From contig NZ_AP027059.1 in the NCBI RefSeq assembly GCF_030295325.1, positions 984,637-1,048,636 on the forward strand: 64,000 nucleotides of DNA. Direction: 5' to 3'. This document shows positions 37,288 through 45,540 of the stretch, piece by piece. This DNA comes from Haliovirga abyssi (GTDB taxonomy: Bacteria > Fusobacteriota > Fusobacteriia > Fusobacteriales > Haliovirgaceae). Within the stretch, counting starts at the first letter, position 1. Each line of letters opens with the position of its first letter. Under the pieces are notes generated by a model. The model saw nothing but the letters and a program-made list of their open reading frames with translations, searched no databases and was not told the origin of the DNA. The position numbers were made by a program, and so were the translations under genes.

Positions 37288-38295
37288 ATGTACTCAGTAG
37301 AAGAAATTGCAAAATTAATTGATGGGAAAATTATTGGAGATAAAAATTTTAAAGTAGAAGGATTAGCTCCATTTTATGAATCAAAAGAGAATAAAATTAC
37401 ATTTGCTTTAGATGAAAAATTTTTAAAAAATTTAAACAAGACTTTATCAAAAGCAATTATAATACCAGAAGGAATTATTACAGAATTTGATAATAACAAA
37501 ATATATATATTGGTAGATAAAAGCCCAAAAGAAAAGTTAATGAAAATATTGAAATTTTTTAAAAAAGAACAAAAAGAGATAGAAAAAAATATAGAAGAAG
37601 ATTTAAATATATACGTAAATGTAAAAATTTCTCCAAATTGTTATATTGGTCATAATGTTAAAATAGGAGAAAACAGTATAATATATCCTAATGTAACAAT
37701 ATTAGAAGGAGTAACTATAGGAAAAAATAGCATAATATATCCTAATGTAACAATAAGAGAATTCTGTAAAATAGGTGATAATGTAATTATTCAACCAGGA
37801 GCAGTTATTGGTTCTGATGGATTTGGATATATTCCATTGAATGGAATGCATCAAAAATTAGAACAAATAGGGAGTGTCATAATAGAAGATAATGTGGAAA
37901 TAGGTTCAAATACAACAATTGATAGAGGAGCTATTGGAGATACAATTATAAAAAAAGGGACAAAAATTGATAATTTAGTTCATATTGCACATAATGATAA
38001 AATAGGAGAAAATTGTCTTATAATAGCTCAAGTTGGGATATCTGGAAGTGTTGAAGTTGGAGATAATACAATTTTAGCAGGACAAACAGGAGTTGCAGGA
38101 CATTTAAAAATAGGTAGTAATGTTGTAATAGCTGCAAAATCTGGAGTAACAAATAATGTTCCAGATAACTCAAGAATGGCAGGATTTCCATTAAGAGCTC
38201 ATAAAGATGATTTACGAGTAAAAGTGGCAATGGGAAAAGTACCTTCTTTGATAAAACAAATTAAGAAATTGGAAAAAAAATTGGAGGAAAAATAA
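37288..38295 (+). CDS. lpxD: UDP-3-O-acylglucosamine N-acyltransferase LpxD
   Basis: It adds the second (N-linked) acyl chain in lipid A synthesis. An N-terminal uridine-binding domain (1-100) is followed by left-handed beta-helix hexapeptide repeats (about 105-300; [19 protein letters not shown]), with the catalytic-His segment [12 protein letters not shown] and GSDGFGYIP. Two near-identical repeat turns (SIIYPNVTI) occur in series. C-terminal helices end at 335. The bamA-skp-lpxD order is widely conserved. Confidence 0.96.
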   Translation: MYSVEEIAKLIDGKIIGDKNFKVEGLAPFYESKENKITFALDEKFLKNLNKTLSKAIIIPEGIITEFDNNKIYILVDKSPKEKLMKILKFFKKEQKEIEKNIEEDLNIYVNVKISPNCYIGHNVKIGENSIIYPNVTILEGVTIGKNSIIYPNVTIREFCKIGDNVIIQPGAVIGSDGFGYIPLNGMHQKLEQIGSVIIEDNVEIGSNTTIDRGAIGDTIIKKGTKIDNLVHIAHNDKIGENCLIIAQVGISGSVEVGDNTILAGQTGVAGHLKIGSNVVIAAKSGVTNNVPDNSRMAGFPLRAHKDDLRVKVAMGKVPSLIKQIKKLEKKLEEK

Positions 38296-38296
38296 A

Positions 38297-38977
38297 GTGA
38301 AAAAAAAATATTTTATTTTAATAATGTTTTTAGTTATATCGATAGTTGCTTTAAGTAAACCAGCAAGTAAAGGGTTTACGGGGTTAATTGATTTTCCAAC
38401 TGCATATAATTTAAGAATAAGCAATTATTCAGTAACTGGGTTAATAGATCATCTTGAGGGAAACAGTAAATTTGGCATTATGTTAGAAGGTGGATTTATT
38501 CCTCAAATTGAAGCGGGAATAAAATTATCAAGTGAAGACAAATTAATAAATCAAAAATTATTAAAAGCTAATTTTAAATTTCAATTTGTACAAGAAGCAG
38601 ATAATCCTGCAATGGCAATAGGGTTTGTAGAAGATGAAGATGTGGTTTATGGTTATTTAGTTGCGTCAAAATCGATAAGAAAATTATTAAATAAAAAAAT
38701 ATTTTTAGATACTTCAGTAGGATTAAAATATAATGAAAATTCAGAAGCAAGTTTTTTTGTAGGGTTAGGATTTCCAATCTTTCAAAAGATAAAACTATTA
38801 TCAGAGGTATATTCATATAATAGTGAAAATAAATTGGGAGAAAAAGAAAAAAAAATCAGTTATAATATAGGTGGAGAATTTTATACAACTTCAAATGTTT
38901 CTACAAAAGTTTTTTGGAGAGAAATTGATGATAGTGTTGGAATTTCAATAAGTTATACAGGAATATATGACAGATAA
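38297..38977 (+). CDS. exported YjbH-like beta-strand protein
   Basis: A 226-residue exported protein: signal peptide (YFILIMFLVISIVALS), then GFTGLIDFPTAYNLRISNYS, which resembles the start of YjbH-type outer-membrane proteins (GLxxxPTA). The rest alternates short amphipathic strands (KIFLDTSVGLKYN, ASFFVGLGFP, SVGISISYTGIYDR), consistent with a small barrel. It is much shorter than E. coli YjbH, so it may be a single-barrel relative. GTG start, with ggagg inside the end of lpxD. It is the last gene of the outer-membrane operon. Function unknown. Confidence 0.75.
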   Translation: MKKKYFILIMFLVISIVALSKPASKGFTGLIDFPTAYNLRISNYSVTGLIDHLEGNSKFGIMLEGGFIPQIEAGIKLSSEDKLINQKLLKANFKFQFVQEADNPAMAIGFVEDEDVVYGYLVASKSIRKLLNKKIFLDTSVGLKYNENSEASFFVGLGFPIFQKIKLLSEVYSYNSENKLGEKEKKISYNIGGEFYTTSNVSTKVFWREIDDSVGISISYTGIYDR

Positions 38978-39042
38978 TTTATAGTTTTAAATATAAATTT
39001 TGAATATATTATTTTTTGCTATTCCTAAAGAGGGTGAGAAAA

Positions 39043-39222
39043 ATGGAATTAGAAGAATGGAATAATCTTCAATGTCAGTTATTTAAAGAATGCAATTTAA
39101 ATGTAAAAAATATTGTAGAGGTTTATAGAGTTGCCTCTAAGATTGCACATTTAAGAGAATTAGAGGATTTTGAACTAGCACTAGGTTATGCTAAAGATAT
39201 TTTAATGAAAGAAGTAGGATGA
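39043..39222 (+). CDS. small acidic-helical protein of 59 residues, unknown
   Basis: ATG 39043 follows a good aaagagggtgag site, and the frame reads a compact, fully helical protein with two cysteines (about 8 and 13) and a C-terminal segment rich in Leu/Glu/Asp (HLRELEDFELALGYAKDIL). A terminator follows. I do not recognise a family. The ribosome site, codon use and terminator support a real gene. Confidence 0.6.
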   Translation: MELEEWNNLQCQLFKECNLNVKNIVEVYRVASKIAHLRELEDFELALGYAKDILMKEVG

Positions 39223-39262
39223 AAATATCAAAAGAATATATTATAATTTGATTTTGATCTAT

Positions 39263-39303
39263 AAAAATGAAAGGGAATTTTATAAAATTTTCCTTTCATT
39301 TTT
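39263..39303 (+). terminator. intrinsic terminator after the small ORF
   Basis: An inverted repeat (aaaaatgaaagg / cctttcattttt) with an A/T-rich loop and flanking A- and T-runs; it should work in either direction. Confidence 0.85.
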
Positions 39304-39306
39304 ATA

Positions 39307-39419
39307 TTGAGGAACGGCTTAAAAATAACCTTTAGTTAAAGAAGCTTACTTTTTAAACGTTCTTGAGGAACGGCTTAAAAATAATCTTTTTATTAAAGAA
39401 ACTTATTTTTTAAACGTTT
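39307..39419. repeat. tandem pair of 56/57-bp repeats, each an imperfect palindrome
   Basis: Copy 1 is 39307-39362 and copy 2 is 39363-39419, matching at about 50 of 57 aligned positions. Each begins ttgaggaacggcttaaaaat and ends tttttaaacgtt, and these ends are near-reverse complements, so each copy can fold. They lie between a terminator and the acyltransferase gene. Confidence 0.8.
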
Positions 39420-39422
39420 TCA

Positions 39423-39428
39423 TATGAT
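39423..39428 (+). promoter_or_regulatory. possible -10 box for the lpxL operon
   Basis: TATGAT just after the second hairpin repeat and about 30 bases before the TTG start. No convincing -35 is present, and the region is occupied by the repeat. Confidence 0.35.
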
Positions 39429-39456
39429 ATACTACAAAAGTTTTTTGGAGGAAAAT

Positions 39457-40314
39457 TTGAAAAAAGAAATTAAATACAGATTTGAAGTATCCTTATATTA
39501 TATAATAAAATTTTTTATATTATTATTTCCAATGAAAATTAGATATAAAATTGCTGAATTTTTTGGAGTAATAATTTATAAATTATTAAAAATAAGGAAA
39601 AGGGTTACATTAAAAAATTTAGAAATAGCTTTCCCAGAAGCAGATAATATTACAATAGAAAAAATAGCGTTAGAGTCCTATAAAAATATTTCTAAAACAT
39701 TTTTTGAACTATTGTGGTTAGATGAAATAAAAACCAAACTTGTAGGGAGAGAAAAATTAGATGTAGAATTAAAAAAAGGGAAAGGAGTAATTTTATTATC
39801 TTTACATATTGACAATTGGGAGATATTAGGGCAAGAATTAGGTAAAAGTGGATATAATGTTTATGGGGTGGCAAAATCACAAAGTAATAAAATTTTAGAT
39901 GAAATAATAAATAATATAAGGACAAAACATGGTGCAAAGGTTATTTTTAAAGGGCGAAATTCTTCTAGATTATTAATAAAAGCTTTAAGAGAAAATGCAA
40001 TATTAGGATTAATATCAGATCAATATACTAACGATAGTGAAGTTATATTTTTTAATAAAAAAACAAAAGCTCCAACTGGAGCGGCAGTTTTAGCATTGAA
40101 ATTTGATGTCCCTGTTTTTTTAGCATATACAGTTAGAGAAAAAGATAATACACATATATTTTATTTTGAAAAAAAAATAGATTTACAAAAAACAGGAGAT
40201 GATAAACAAGATATAAAAACTAATACTCAAATATGTACAAGTGAAATAGAAAAAGTAATAAGAAAATATCCAGAACAGTGGTTTTGGCAACACGATAGAT
40301 GGAGGATAAAATGA
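39457..40314 (+). CDS. lpxL: LpxL/HtrB-type lipid A acyltransferase
   Basis: A membrane-anchored lysophospholipid-acyltransferase-like enzyme adding a secondary acyl chain to lipid A (or a similar lipid). The N-terminal hydrophobic anchor (YYIIKFFILLFP) is followed by RVTLKNLEIAFPE, the substitute catalytic region SLHIDNWEILG (H-x4-D/E type), VAKSQSNKILDEIINNIR, LISDQYTND and, near the end, WFWQHDRWR. It is 285 residues from TTG 39457, which has ttggagg 5 bases upstream; the ATG at 39424 has no ribosome site. It overlaps kdsB by 4 bases. Confidence 0.88.
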   Translation: MKKEIKYRFEVSLYYIIKFFILLFPMKIRYKIAEFFGVIIYKLLKIRKRVTLKNLEIAFPEADNITIEKIALESYKNISKTFFELLWLDEIKTKLVGREKLDVELKKGKGVILLSLHIDNWEILGQELGKSGYNVYGVAKSQSNKILDEIINNIRTKHGAKVIFKGRNSSRLLIKALRENAILGLISDQYTNDSEVIFFNKKTKAPTGAAVLALKFDVPVFLAYTVREKDNTHIFYFEKKIDLQKTGDDKQDIKTNTQICTSEIEKVIRKYPEQWFWQHDRWRIK

Positions 40315-41048
40315 AAATATTAGGAGTTATTCCTGCTAGATATGGTTCTAGCAGATTTGAAGGGAAGCCATTAGCATTAATTAATGGAAAAACAATGATA
40401 GAATGGGTTTATAAAAGGGCGTTGAAATCAAATGTAGATAAACTAATTGTGGCTACTGATGATATGAGGATTTATGATAAAGTTAAAGAATTTGGCGGAG
40501 ATGTTATGATGACTTCTAATTCTCACAAAACAGGCACAGATAGGATAATAGAAGTAGCAAAAGAATGGAATGAGTATGATGTTATAATAAATATCCAAGG
40601 TGATGAACCATTAATTGAAGTAGAGATGATTAATCAATTGATTGTTCCATTTGTAGAAAATTCTAAATTAAAAATGGCTACTTTAAAGCATGAAATATCG
40701 AATAAAAATAATATTGTTAATCCAAATATTGTAAAAGTAATTACTGATAAAAATGGATATGCTCTATATTTTAGCAGAACTCCAATACCATATAATAGAG
40801 ACAAAAAAGATGCAAAATATTATAGACATATTGGAATTTATGGATATAATAGACAATTTTTATTAAATTATAACAATTTAGAAAAAAGTGTGTTAGAGGA
40901 AATGGAATCTTTAGAACAATTAAGAGCATTGGAAAATGGATATAAAATTAAAGTTGAAACTACAAATTTTGATGTACGAGGAGTAGATACTCCTGAAGAT
41001 TTGCATGAAGTTGAAAGAATAATAAAAATAAAAGGAATTAAAATATAA
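40311..41048 (+). CDS. kdsB: 3-deoxy-manno-octulosonate cytidylyltransferase
   Basis: This enzyme activates KDO with CTP for LPS core synthesis. Visible motifs are VIPARYGSSRFEGKPL at the N-terminus, VATDD, HKTGTDRI, INIQGDEPLIE, YFSRTPIPYNRD and HIGIYGY. The length (245) is typical. ATG 40311 is chosen because ggagg falls between it and the longer in-frame ATG 40299. It overlaps the acyltransferase stop by 4 bases. Confidence 0.96.
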   Translation: MKILGVIPARYGSSRFEGKPLALINGKTMIEWVYKRALKSNVDKLIVATDDMRIYDKVKEFGGDVMMTSNSHKTGTDRIIEVAKEWNEYDVIINIQGDEPLIEVEMINQLIVPFVENSKLKMATLKHEISNKNNIVNPNIVKVITDKNGYALYFSRTPIPYNRDKKDAKYYRHIGIYGYNRQFLLNYNNLEKSVLEEMESLEQLRALENGYKIKVETTNFDVRGVDTPEDLHEVERIIKIKGIKI

Positions 41049-41057
41049 GGAGGAGTA

Positions 41058-42182
41058 ATGAAACTTACAGAAAAATTAATCAGGGATACTAAAAATATAG
41101 AGACACCAGCATTAATTATGGATTTGGATATAATAGAAAATAATTATAAGTCATTAGTAAAAAATATTGATAATTCACAAATATTTTTTGCAGTAAAGGC
41201 TAATTCTCACCCTAAGATTGTGGAAAGATTAGTTAGATTAGGCTCTTCATTTGATGTAGCCTCTATAGGTGAATTAGATTTAGTTTTGTCGAAAAATGCT
41301 GATGTGAAAAAAATAAGTTTTGGTAATACAATAAAAAAATCTAAACATATAAAATATGCTTATGAAAAAGGAGTTAGAATATTTGTAGCAGATGAGTTTT
41401 TAGAAATAGATAAAATAGCAATTAATGCTCCTAATTCGAAGTTATTTGTAAGAATGCAAATGTCAGATTCTGATAGTGATTGGCCTTTGACAAAAAAATT
41501 TGGAACAAATATAGAAAAAGCAAAACAACTACTTATATATGCAAAAGAAAAAGGAGTTATTCCATATGGAATATCATTTCATGTAGGGTCACAATGTTAT
41601 GATAAATATATATGGAAGACAGCACTTTTGAAAACAAAAGATATATTTGATGAATTGAGGGAAGAAGGGATAAATTTAAAATTTATAAATACTGGTGGAG
41701 GTATGCCAATAAAACATATTAGAGAAATTCCTACAATTGAAGAGATTAGTGATGTAATTAATGATACTATAAAAACATCTTTTGAGGAATATAAAGATTT
41801 AATTGTAGCTGTGGAACCTGGAAGGTCAATGGTTGGTAATGCGGGGATTTTAATTTCAGAAGTAATATTAAGATCAGAAAAAGAAAAAAATGAATGGCTT
41901 TATATTGATAGTGGAGTTTTTCACGGTTTAATGGAAACATCACAGGGATTCAAATATGAAATTATAGTCCCAAATAGAGCAGGAGAACTTTGTAATTATA
42001 CATTATCAGGTCCAACTTGTGATAGCGTAGATACAATGTATGAAAATATTCAGTTACCAGATGATATTGAAATAGGAGATAGGGTATATTTTATAAATGC
42101 AGGAGCATATACTACTGGATATGCTAGTAATTTTAATGGAATAGAACCACCAAAAATTTATTTTTTAGATGAAATTTTATAA
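41058..42182 (+). CDS. PLP-dependent ornithine/lysine-type decarboxylase (alanine racemase fold)
   Basis: A fold type III PLP decarboxylase related to eukaryotic-type ornithine decarboxylase. It has the PLP lysine in FFAVKANSHP, FDVASIGELDLVLS, SFHVGSQC, INTGGGMPI, VEPGRSMVGNAG and the substrate cysteine motif GPTCDSVD. Residues 1-374 cover the full family length. The bacterial members make putrescine and/or cadaverine; the exact substrate (ornithine, lysine or diaminopimelate) is not determinable by eye. It is 9 bases after kdsB and ends the operon at a strong terminator. Confidence 0.87.
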   Translation: MKLTEKLIRDTKNIETPALIMDLDIIENNYKSLVKNIDNSQIFFAVKANSHPKIVERLVRLGSSFDVASIGELDLVLSKNADVKKISFGNTIKKSKHIKYAYEKGVRIFVADEFLEIDKIAINAPNSKLFVRMQMSDSDSDWPLTKKFGTNIEKAKQLLIYAKEKGVIPYGISFHVGSQCYDKYIWKTALLKTKDIFDELREEGINLKFINTGGGMPIKHIREIPTIEEISDVINDTIKTSFEEYKDLIVAVEPGRSMVGNAGILISEVILRSEKEKNEWLYIDSGVFHGLMETSQGFKYEIIVPNRAGELCNYTLSGPTCDSVDTMYENIQLPDDIEIGDRVYFINAGAYTTGYASNFNGIEPPKIYFLDEIL

Positions 42183-42190
42183 ATAACAGG

Positions 42191-42222
42191 AGAGGCTTTG
42201 ATAAAAAGCCTCTTTGTTTTTT
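42191..42222 (+). terminator. intrinsic terminator after the decarboxylase gene
   Basis: Stem agaggcttt / aaagcctct, loop gataa, followed by a T-rich run. Confidence 0.93.
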
Positions 42223-42360
42223 ATTAGGAAAGTATAAATTTATGCAGAAAATAAGCTACGCCGTTTTTTTGAAATATGCAATTTTTCAAAGCGAAATTTT
42301 TCAGAAACCAAAAATTTTGAAAAACATTTATACTTTACATTATGAAGCGTAGCTTATTTT
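42221..42360. repeat. structured intergenic element with two crossed inverted-repeat pairs
   Basis: Pair A is aaagtataaat (42229-42239) with its complement at 42326-42336. Pair B is aaaataagctacgc (42248-42261) with its complement at 42347-42360, 14 of 14. The pairs cross in order (A, B, A', B') instead of nesting. The first 39 bases are shared with 12199-12237. The whole 356-bp gap 42183-42538 holds only the terminator, this element and the promoter for the next gene. Confidence 0.75.
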
Positions 42361-42409
42361 TTTATTTTATAAATAATTACTATTTTCGAAAAAAATAATA
42401 AAATAATGT

Positions 42410-42438
42410 TTGACATATGAAAAAAAATAGAGTAATAT
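42410..42438 (+). promoter_or_regulatory. promoter of the LysM-acid phosphatase gene
   Basis: TTGACA (42410-42415), a 17-bp spacer, TAATAT (42433-42438). The leader would be about 95 bases, A/T-rich, and contains an isolated ggaggtgag (42460-42468) with no start codon after it. Confidence 0.8.
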
Positions 42439-42538
42439 TTTTATATAGCGAACAGTTGGAGGTGAGGCTAAAATTATTTTTTAAAAATTTTAAAAAAAGT
42501 TTTAGAAAAACAGAATTTTATTAAAAGGAGGGGTAGTT

Positions 42539-43474
42539 GTGAAAAAGATTGGCAGTTTTATTGCAGGAATACTTTTATCAGCAACAGTTTTTGCGGGAAC
42601 ATCAGAGTATGTAGTTCAAAGGGGTGACACTTTATCGAAAATTGCAAATAAGAACAAAATTAGCGTTCAAAAAATTATGCAATTTAATAATTTGAAAAAT
42701 ATGAATTTTATCAGAGAAGGTCAAAGACTGAAATTAATGCCTATGTATAGCCAAAAAAATTTAAATGAACAAATGGTAATGGCAGCAAATTGGTATCAAA
42801 CTTCAGGAGAGATGCAAGCATTATCATATCAAGCATTTAATATGGCCAAAATAATCTACTATGCAGATTTGACTTCTAACAAAGATAATGAACAAAAAAG
42901 AGCAGTAGTTGTAGATATAGATGAAACAGTTTTAAATAACAGTCCATATGATGCAGGATCTATTGAAACTAATAATTCATATCCAAAAGAATGGAATGAT
43001 TGGGTTAAATCAGAGCAAGCAGTTCCATTACCTGGTGCAGTAGAATTTTTAAATTTTGTTGTAAAAAATAAAGGTGATGTTTATTATATATCGAATAGAA
43101 GTGTTAAGCTATTACAACCTACAATTAATAATTTAAAGAAATTTGGATTTCCAGAAGCAGACAAAGAGCATGTATTATTAAAAGGTAAAACTTCAAATAA
43201 AGAACCGAGAAGAGAACAGGTAGCTAAAAATCATAGAATTGTATTGTTAATGGGAGATAATCTTAATGATTTTTCATATGTATTTAGAGGAAAAACAATG
43301 TCAGAAAAAGCTGATTTAGTTGATAATTTAAAATCACAATTTGGAAATAAATTTGTATTGCTTCCAAATCCATTATATGGAGATTGGGAAGGAGATATTT
43401 ATAAAGGAAATTGGGGAATGACACCAGAGCAAAAAAATAAAGCAAGAAAAGAACATTTAGTAAAATGGGAATAA
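42539..43474 (+). CDS. exported LysM domain fused to a class C (P4-type) acid phosphatase
   Basis: Signal peptide (IGSFIAGILLSATVFAG), then a LysM peptidoglycan-binding domain (about 24-66, YVVQRGDTLSKIANKNKISVQKI), then a HAD-type class C acid phosphatase: VVDIDETVLN with the nucleophile pair Asp126/Asp128, EWNDWVKSEQAVPLPGA, YYISNRS and LLMGDNLNDF. P4-type enzymes release phosphate from nucleotides in the periplasm (NAD+/NMN use in Haemophilus) and are usually lipoproteins; here there is no lipobox, and LysM may supply cell-wall anchoring. GTG start, aaggaggg upstream. It is monocistronic. Confidence 0.9.
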   Translation: MKKIGSFIAGILLSATVFAGTSEYVVQRGDTLSKIANKNKISVQKIMQFNNLKNMNFIREGQRLKLMPMYSQKNLNEQMVMAANWYQTSGEMQALSYQAFNMAKIIYYADLTSNKDNEQKRAVVVDIDETVLNNSPYDAGSIETNNSYPKEWNDWVKSEQAVPLPGAVEFLNFVVKNKGDVYYISNRSVKLLQPTINNLKKFGFPEADKEHVLLKGKTSNKEPRREQVAKNHRIVLLMGDNLNDFSYVFRGKTMSEKADLVDNLKSQFGNKFVLLPNPLYGDWEGDIYKGNWGMTPEQKNKARKEHLVKWE

Positions 43475-43475
43475 C

Positions 43476-43527
43476 AAAATAAAGAAAAAGGTATCAGAAA
43501 TTAATCTGATACCTTTTTCTTTATTTT
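43476..43527. terminator. bidirectional terminator between convergent genes
   Basis: A 22-bp perfect inverted repeat (inner arm ggtatcag / ctgatacc, loop aaattaat) with A- and T-runs on either side. It overlaps the last codons of the GGDEF gene, whose stop is at 43521-43523. Confidence 0.95.
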
Positions 43528-45362
43528 AAATCACATTCTATTTTTTCATTCCATAAGGTTACTTTATTTCTTCCACTGTGTTTAGAGCTATATAAGGCTT
43601 CATCTGATTGTTGCTTTAGTTCTTCTAAAGTTGTTGCTGTTTCTGGATAATTAGAAACTCCAAGGCTAATAGTAAGATTCCCCAATGGTTGTAATTCCTC
43701 ATATGGAAAAGTATTTTCAGCAACTTTTGTTCGTACTTTTTCAGCAAGTTCAGATGCTCCGTTCATATCGGTATTTGGCAAAATAATAGAAAATTCTTCT
43801 CCACCATATCTACATACAAAATCTGTTTCTCTACATGTATCTTTAAATAATTTAGAAATAGTGCTAAGAAGAATATCTCCTGCAATATGGCCATTATTAT
43901 CATTGTAATTTTTAAAATGATCTATATCAATCATAATTAATGACAAAGGAATATTTTCTCGTATGCTTCTAGTCATCTCATTTTTTGAAGAAGTATCAAA
44001 GAAACGTCTGTTATATAATTGAGTAAGTTCATCTATTATAGCTATTTTTTTATTTTTTTGATACAGGTGTAAATTATTAATAACTAATGCAGTTTGATGA
44101 GAAAAATTTATTAATGAATTTAATCTATATTCCGTATATTTTTTCTTATCAAATTTATTATCAACAATAACAAATCCAAGAATAGTATCATATGAAATTA
44201 ACGGTACTAAAATAAAATTTTCAAGATTAAATTTTTTAAAAACTTTTTTGTTGCTTTCAGAAAAATTTGAAAAATTTAAATTTACAGTTTCATAATTTTG
44301 TTTAGCTAAAATAGTTTTTAGATAAATATCATTACTATAGTTTATTTTGGAAGAATTAACAATTTTGTTAATTGGTTTTATTATTTCAGAAGGAGAATAA
44401 AAAAATTCTATTGGACATTTTTCTATTTTTTCCCAAGTAGATTTTGCTTCCTCTTCTGTAATCTCACCAATAGCTTTTTCTCCAAAGAAAAAATTTCCAT
44501 TTTTTGAAAATAGTATAGCTCTATTAAACCCAATGCCATCATTTGATGTAAGATAAGTTAAATATAAATGATATATTTCATTTAAATCTTTATCTTTTTC
44601 CATTAATGTTATAATTTTATTTAATAAATCTAGTTCTCTTATTTTTTTTCTTAGTTGAGAATGGTTTATATGTAAGTCAAATGAAGTAGATACTTGTAAT
44701 AAAACAGAATTATATTCTGAAAAAAAATCAGGATCCATTAATTTATTAGAATAACCAAGAAGGATATATCCAATATAATTCAATGAAGAATGTAGCTTTA
44801 ATATTCCAAGATTTTGCAAGTTTATATCCTCATTTTTAAATACAGTAGAAAAAAGTTCTGGTGGAATTATATTTTTTTGATATTGGTCTAAAAATTTAAA
44901 ATCAATATTAAAAGTTCTATCTAAAAAATTCCCATTAGAAAAAGTTTTTTCATAAAGACCAGTTGTAGGATCGTATAAAATAAAATATATGTTTGGAGTG
45001 TTAAAAACAACTCCTAAATTTTCACTTGCAACTTTAAAAAAGTTAATAGAATTACTGCTTTTAGTTAAAGCAATATTAACAGCATCAATTATTTTGTTTT
45101 TATAGATCAAAGTTTGTACAAATTGATTAACTTTTGAAAACTCTAAAAAAGAAATTTTATTTTCTATAGGATAAGAACTATTTTCATTTTTTGAAAATGA
45201 TTCCAAACGATATATCAATTGAAGAATAATTAAAGAAAAAATCAGTGATAATATTATTCCGATTAAAAGAAACTGTGGAAAAGAAAAAAATTGATATGCA
45301 AAAACGAATCCAATTAAAATTAAAGAATAAAAAATGGTTAGTTTTCTTAATTTTATTTTCAT
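43521..45362 (-). CDS. membrane diguanylate cyclase with GAF-like regions and a GGDEF domain
   Basis: It makes cyclic-di-GMP. Two hydrophobic helices at the N-terminus (about 8-25 and 30-50) are followed by two sensor regions that look like GAF domains (about 80-230 and 265-430), then a GGDEF domain. The active-site signature is YGGEEFSIILP, with Gly520-Gly521-Glu522-Glu523-Phe524, so catalysis is likely. RxxD-type product inhibition seems absent (the residues before it read CRETDFVCRYGG; RETD is nearby, and a positioned I-site cannot be judged by eye). It has a strong cgggaggcg ribosome site on the minus strand. It is alone, convergent with the acid phosphatase gene. Confidence 0.92.
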   Translation of the reverse strand: MKIKLRKLTIFYSLILIGFVFAYQFFSFPQFLLIGIILSLIFSLIILQLIYRLESFSKNENSSYPIENKISFLEFSKVNQFVQTLIYKNKIIDAVNIALTKSSNSINFFKVASENLGVVFNTPNIYFILYDPTTGLYEKTFSNGNFLDRTFNIDFKFLDQYQKNIIPPELFSTVFKNEDINLQNLGILKLHSSLNYIGYILLGYSNKLMDPDFFSEYNSVLLQVSTSFDLHINHSQLRKKIRELDLLNKIITLMEKDKDLNEIYHLYLTYLTSNDGIGFNRAILFSKNGNFFFGEKAIGEITEEEAKSTWEKIEKCPIEFFYSPSEIIKPINKIVNSSKINYSNDIYLKTILAKQNYETVNLNFSNFSESNKKVFKKFNLENFILVPLISYDTILGFVIVDNKFDKKKYTEYRLNSLINFSHQTALVINNLHLYQKNKKIAIIDELTQLYNRRFFDTSSKNEMTRSIRENIPLSLIMIDIDHFKNYNDNNGHIAGDILLSTISKLFKDTCRETDFVCRYGGEEFSIILPNTDMNGASELAEKVRTKVAENTFPYEELQPLGNLTISLGVSNYPETATTLEELKQQSDEALYSSKHSGRNKVTLWNEKIECDLK

Positions 45363-45429
45363 AAATTATGCGCCTCCCGAATGGTTACTAATAAAAGAAA
45401 TTATAACATAATTTTAAGGAAAATAAAAG

Positions 45430-45458
45430 TTGTAATTTAAAAAAAAATAGTATATAAT
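45430..45458 (+). promoter_or_regulatory. promoter of hslU
   Basis: TTGTAA (45430-45435), a 17-bp spacer, TATAAT (45453-45458). The leader is about 75 bases. Confidence 0.75.
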
Positions 45459-45540
45459 TATTTAAGGATATCAAGTTGCTTTTTAAGATATTCTTAAACT
45501 GTTTTTAGGAATAATAATGTTTTTAGGAGGAAATAAAATA

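Noticed and set aside
39307..39419. CRISPR-like array
   Set aside because: Only two units, directly abutting with no spacer between them, and no cas genes.
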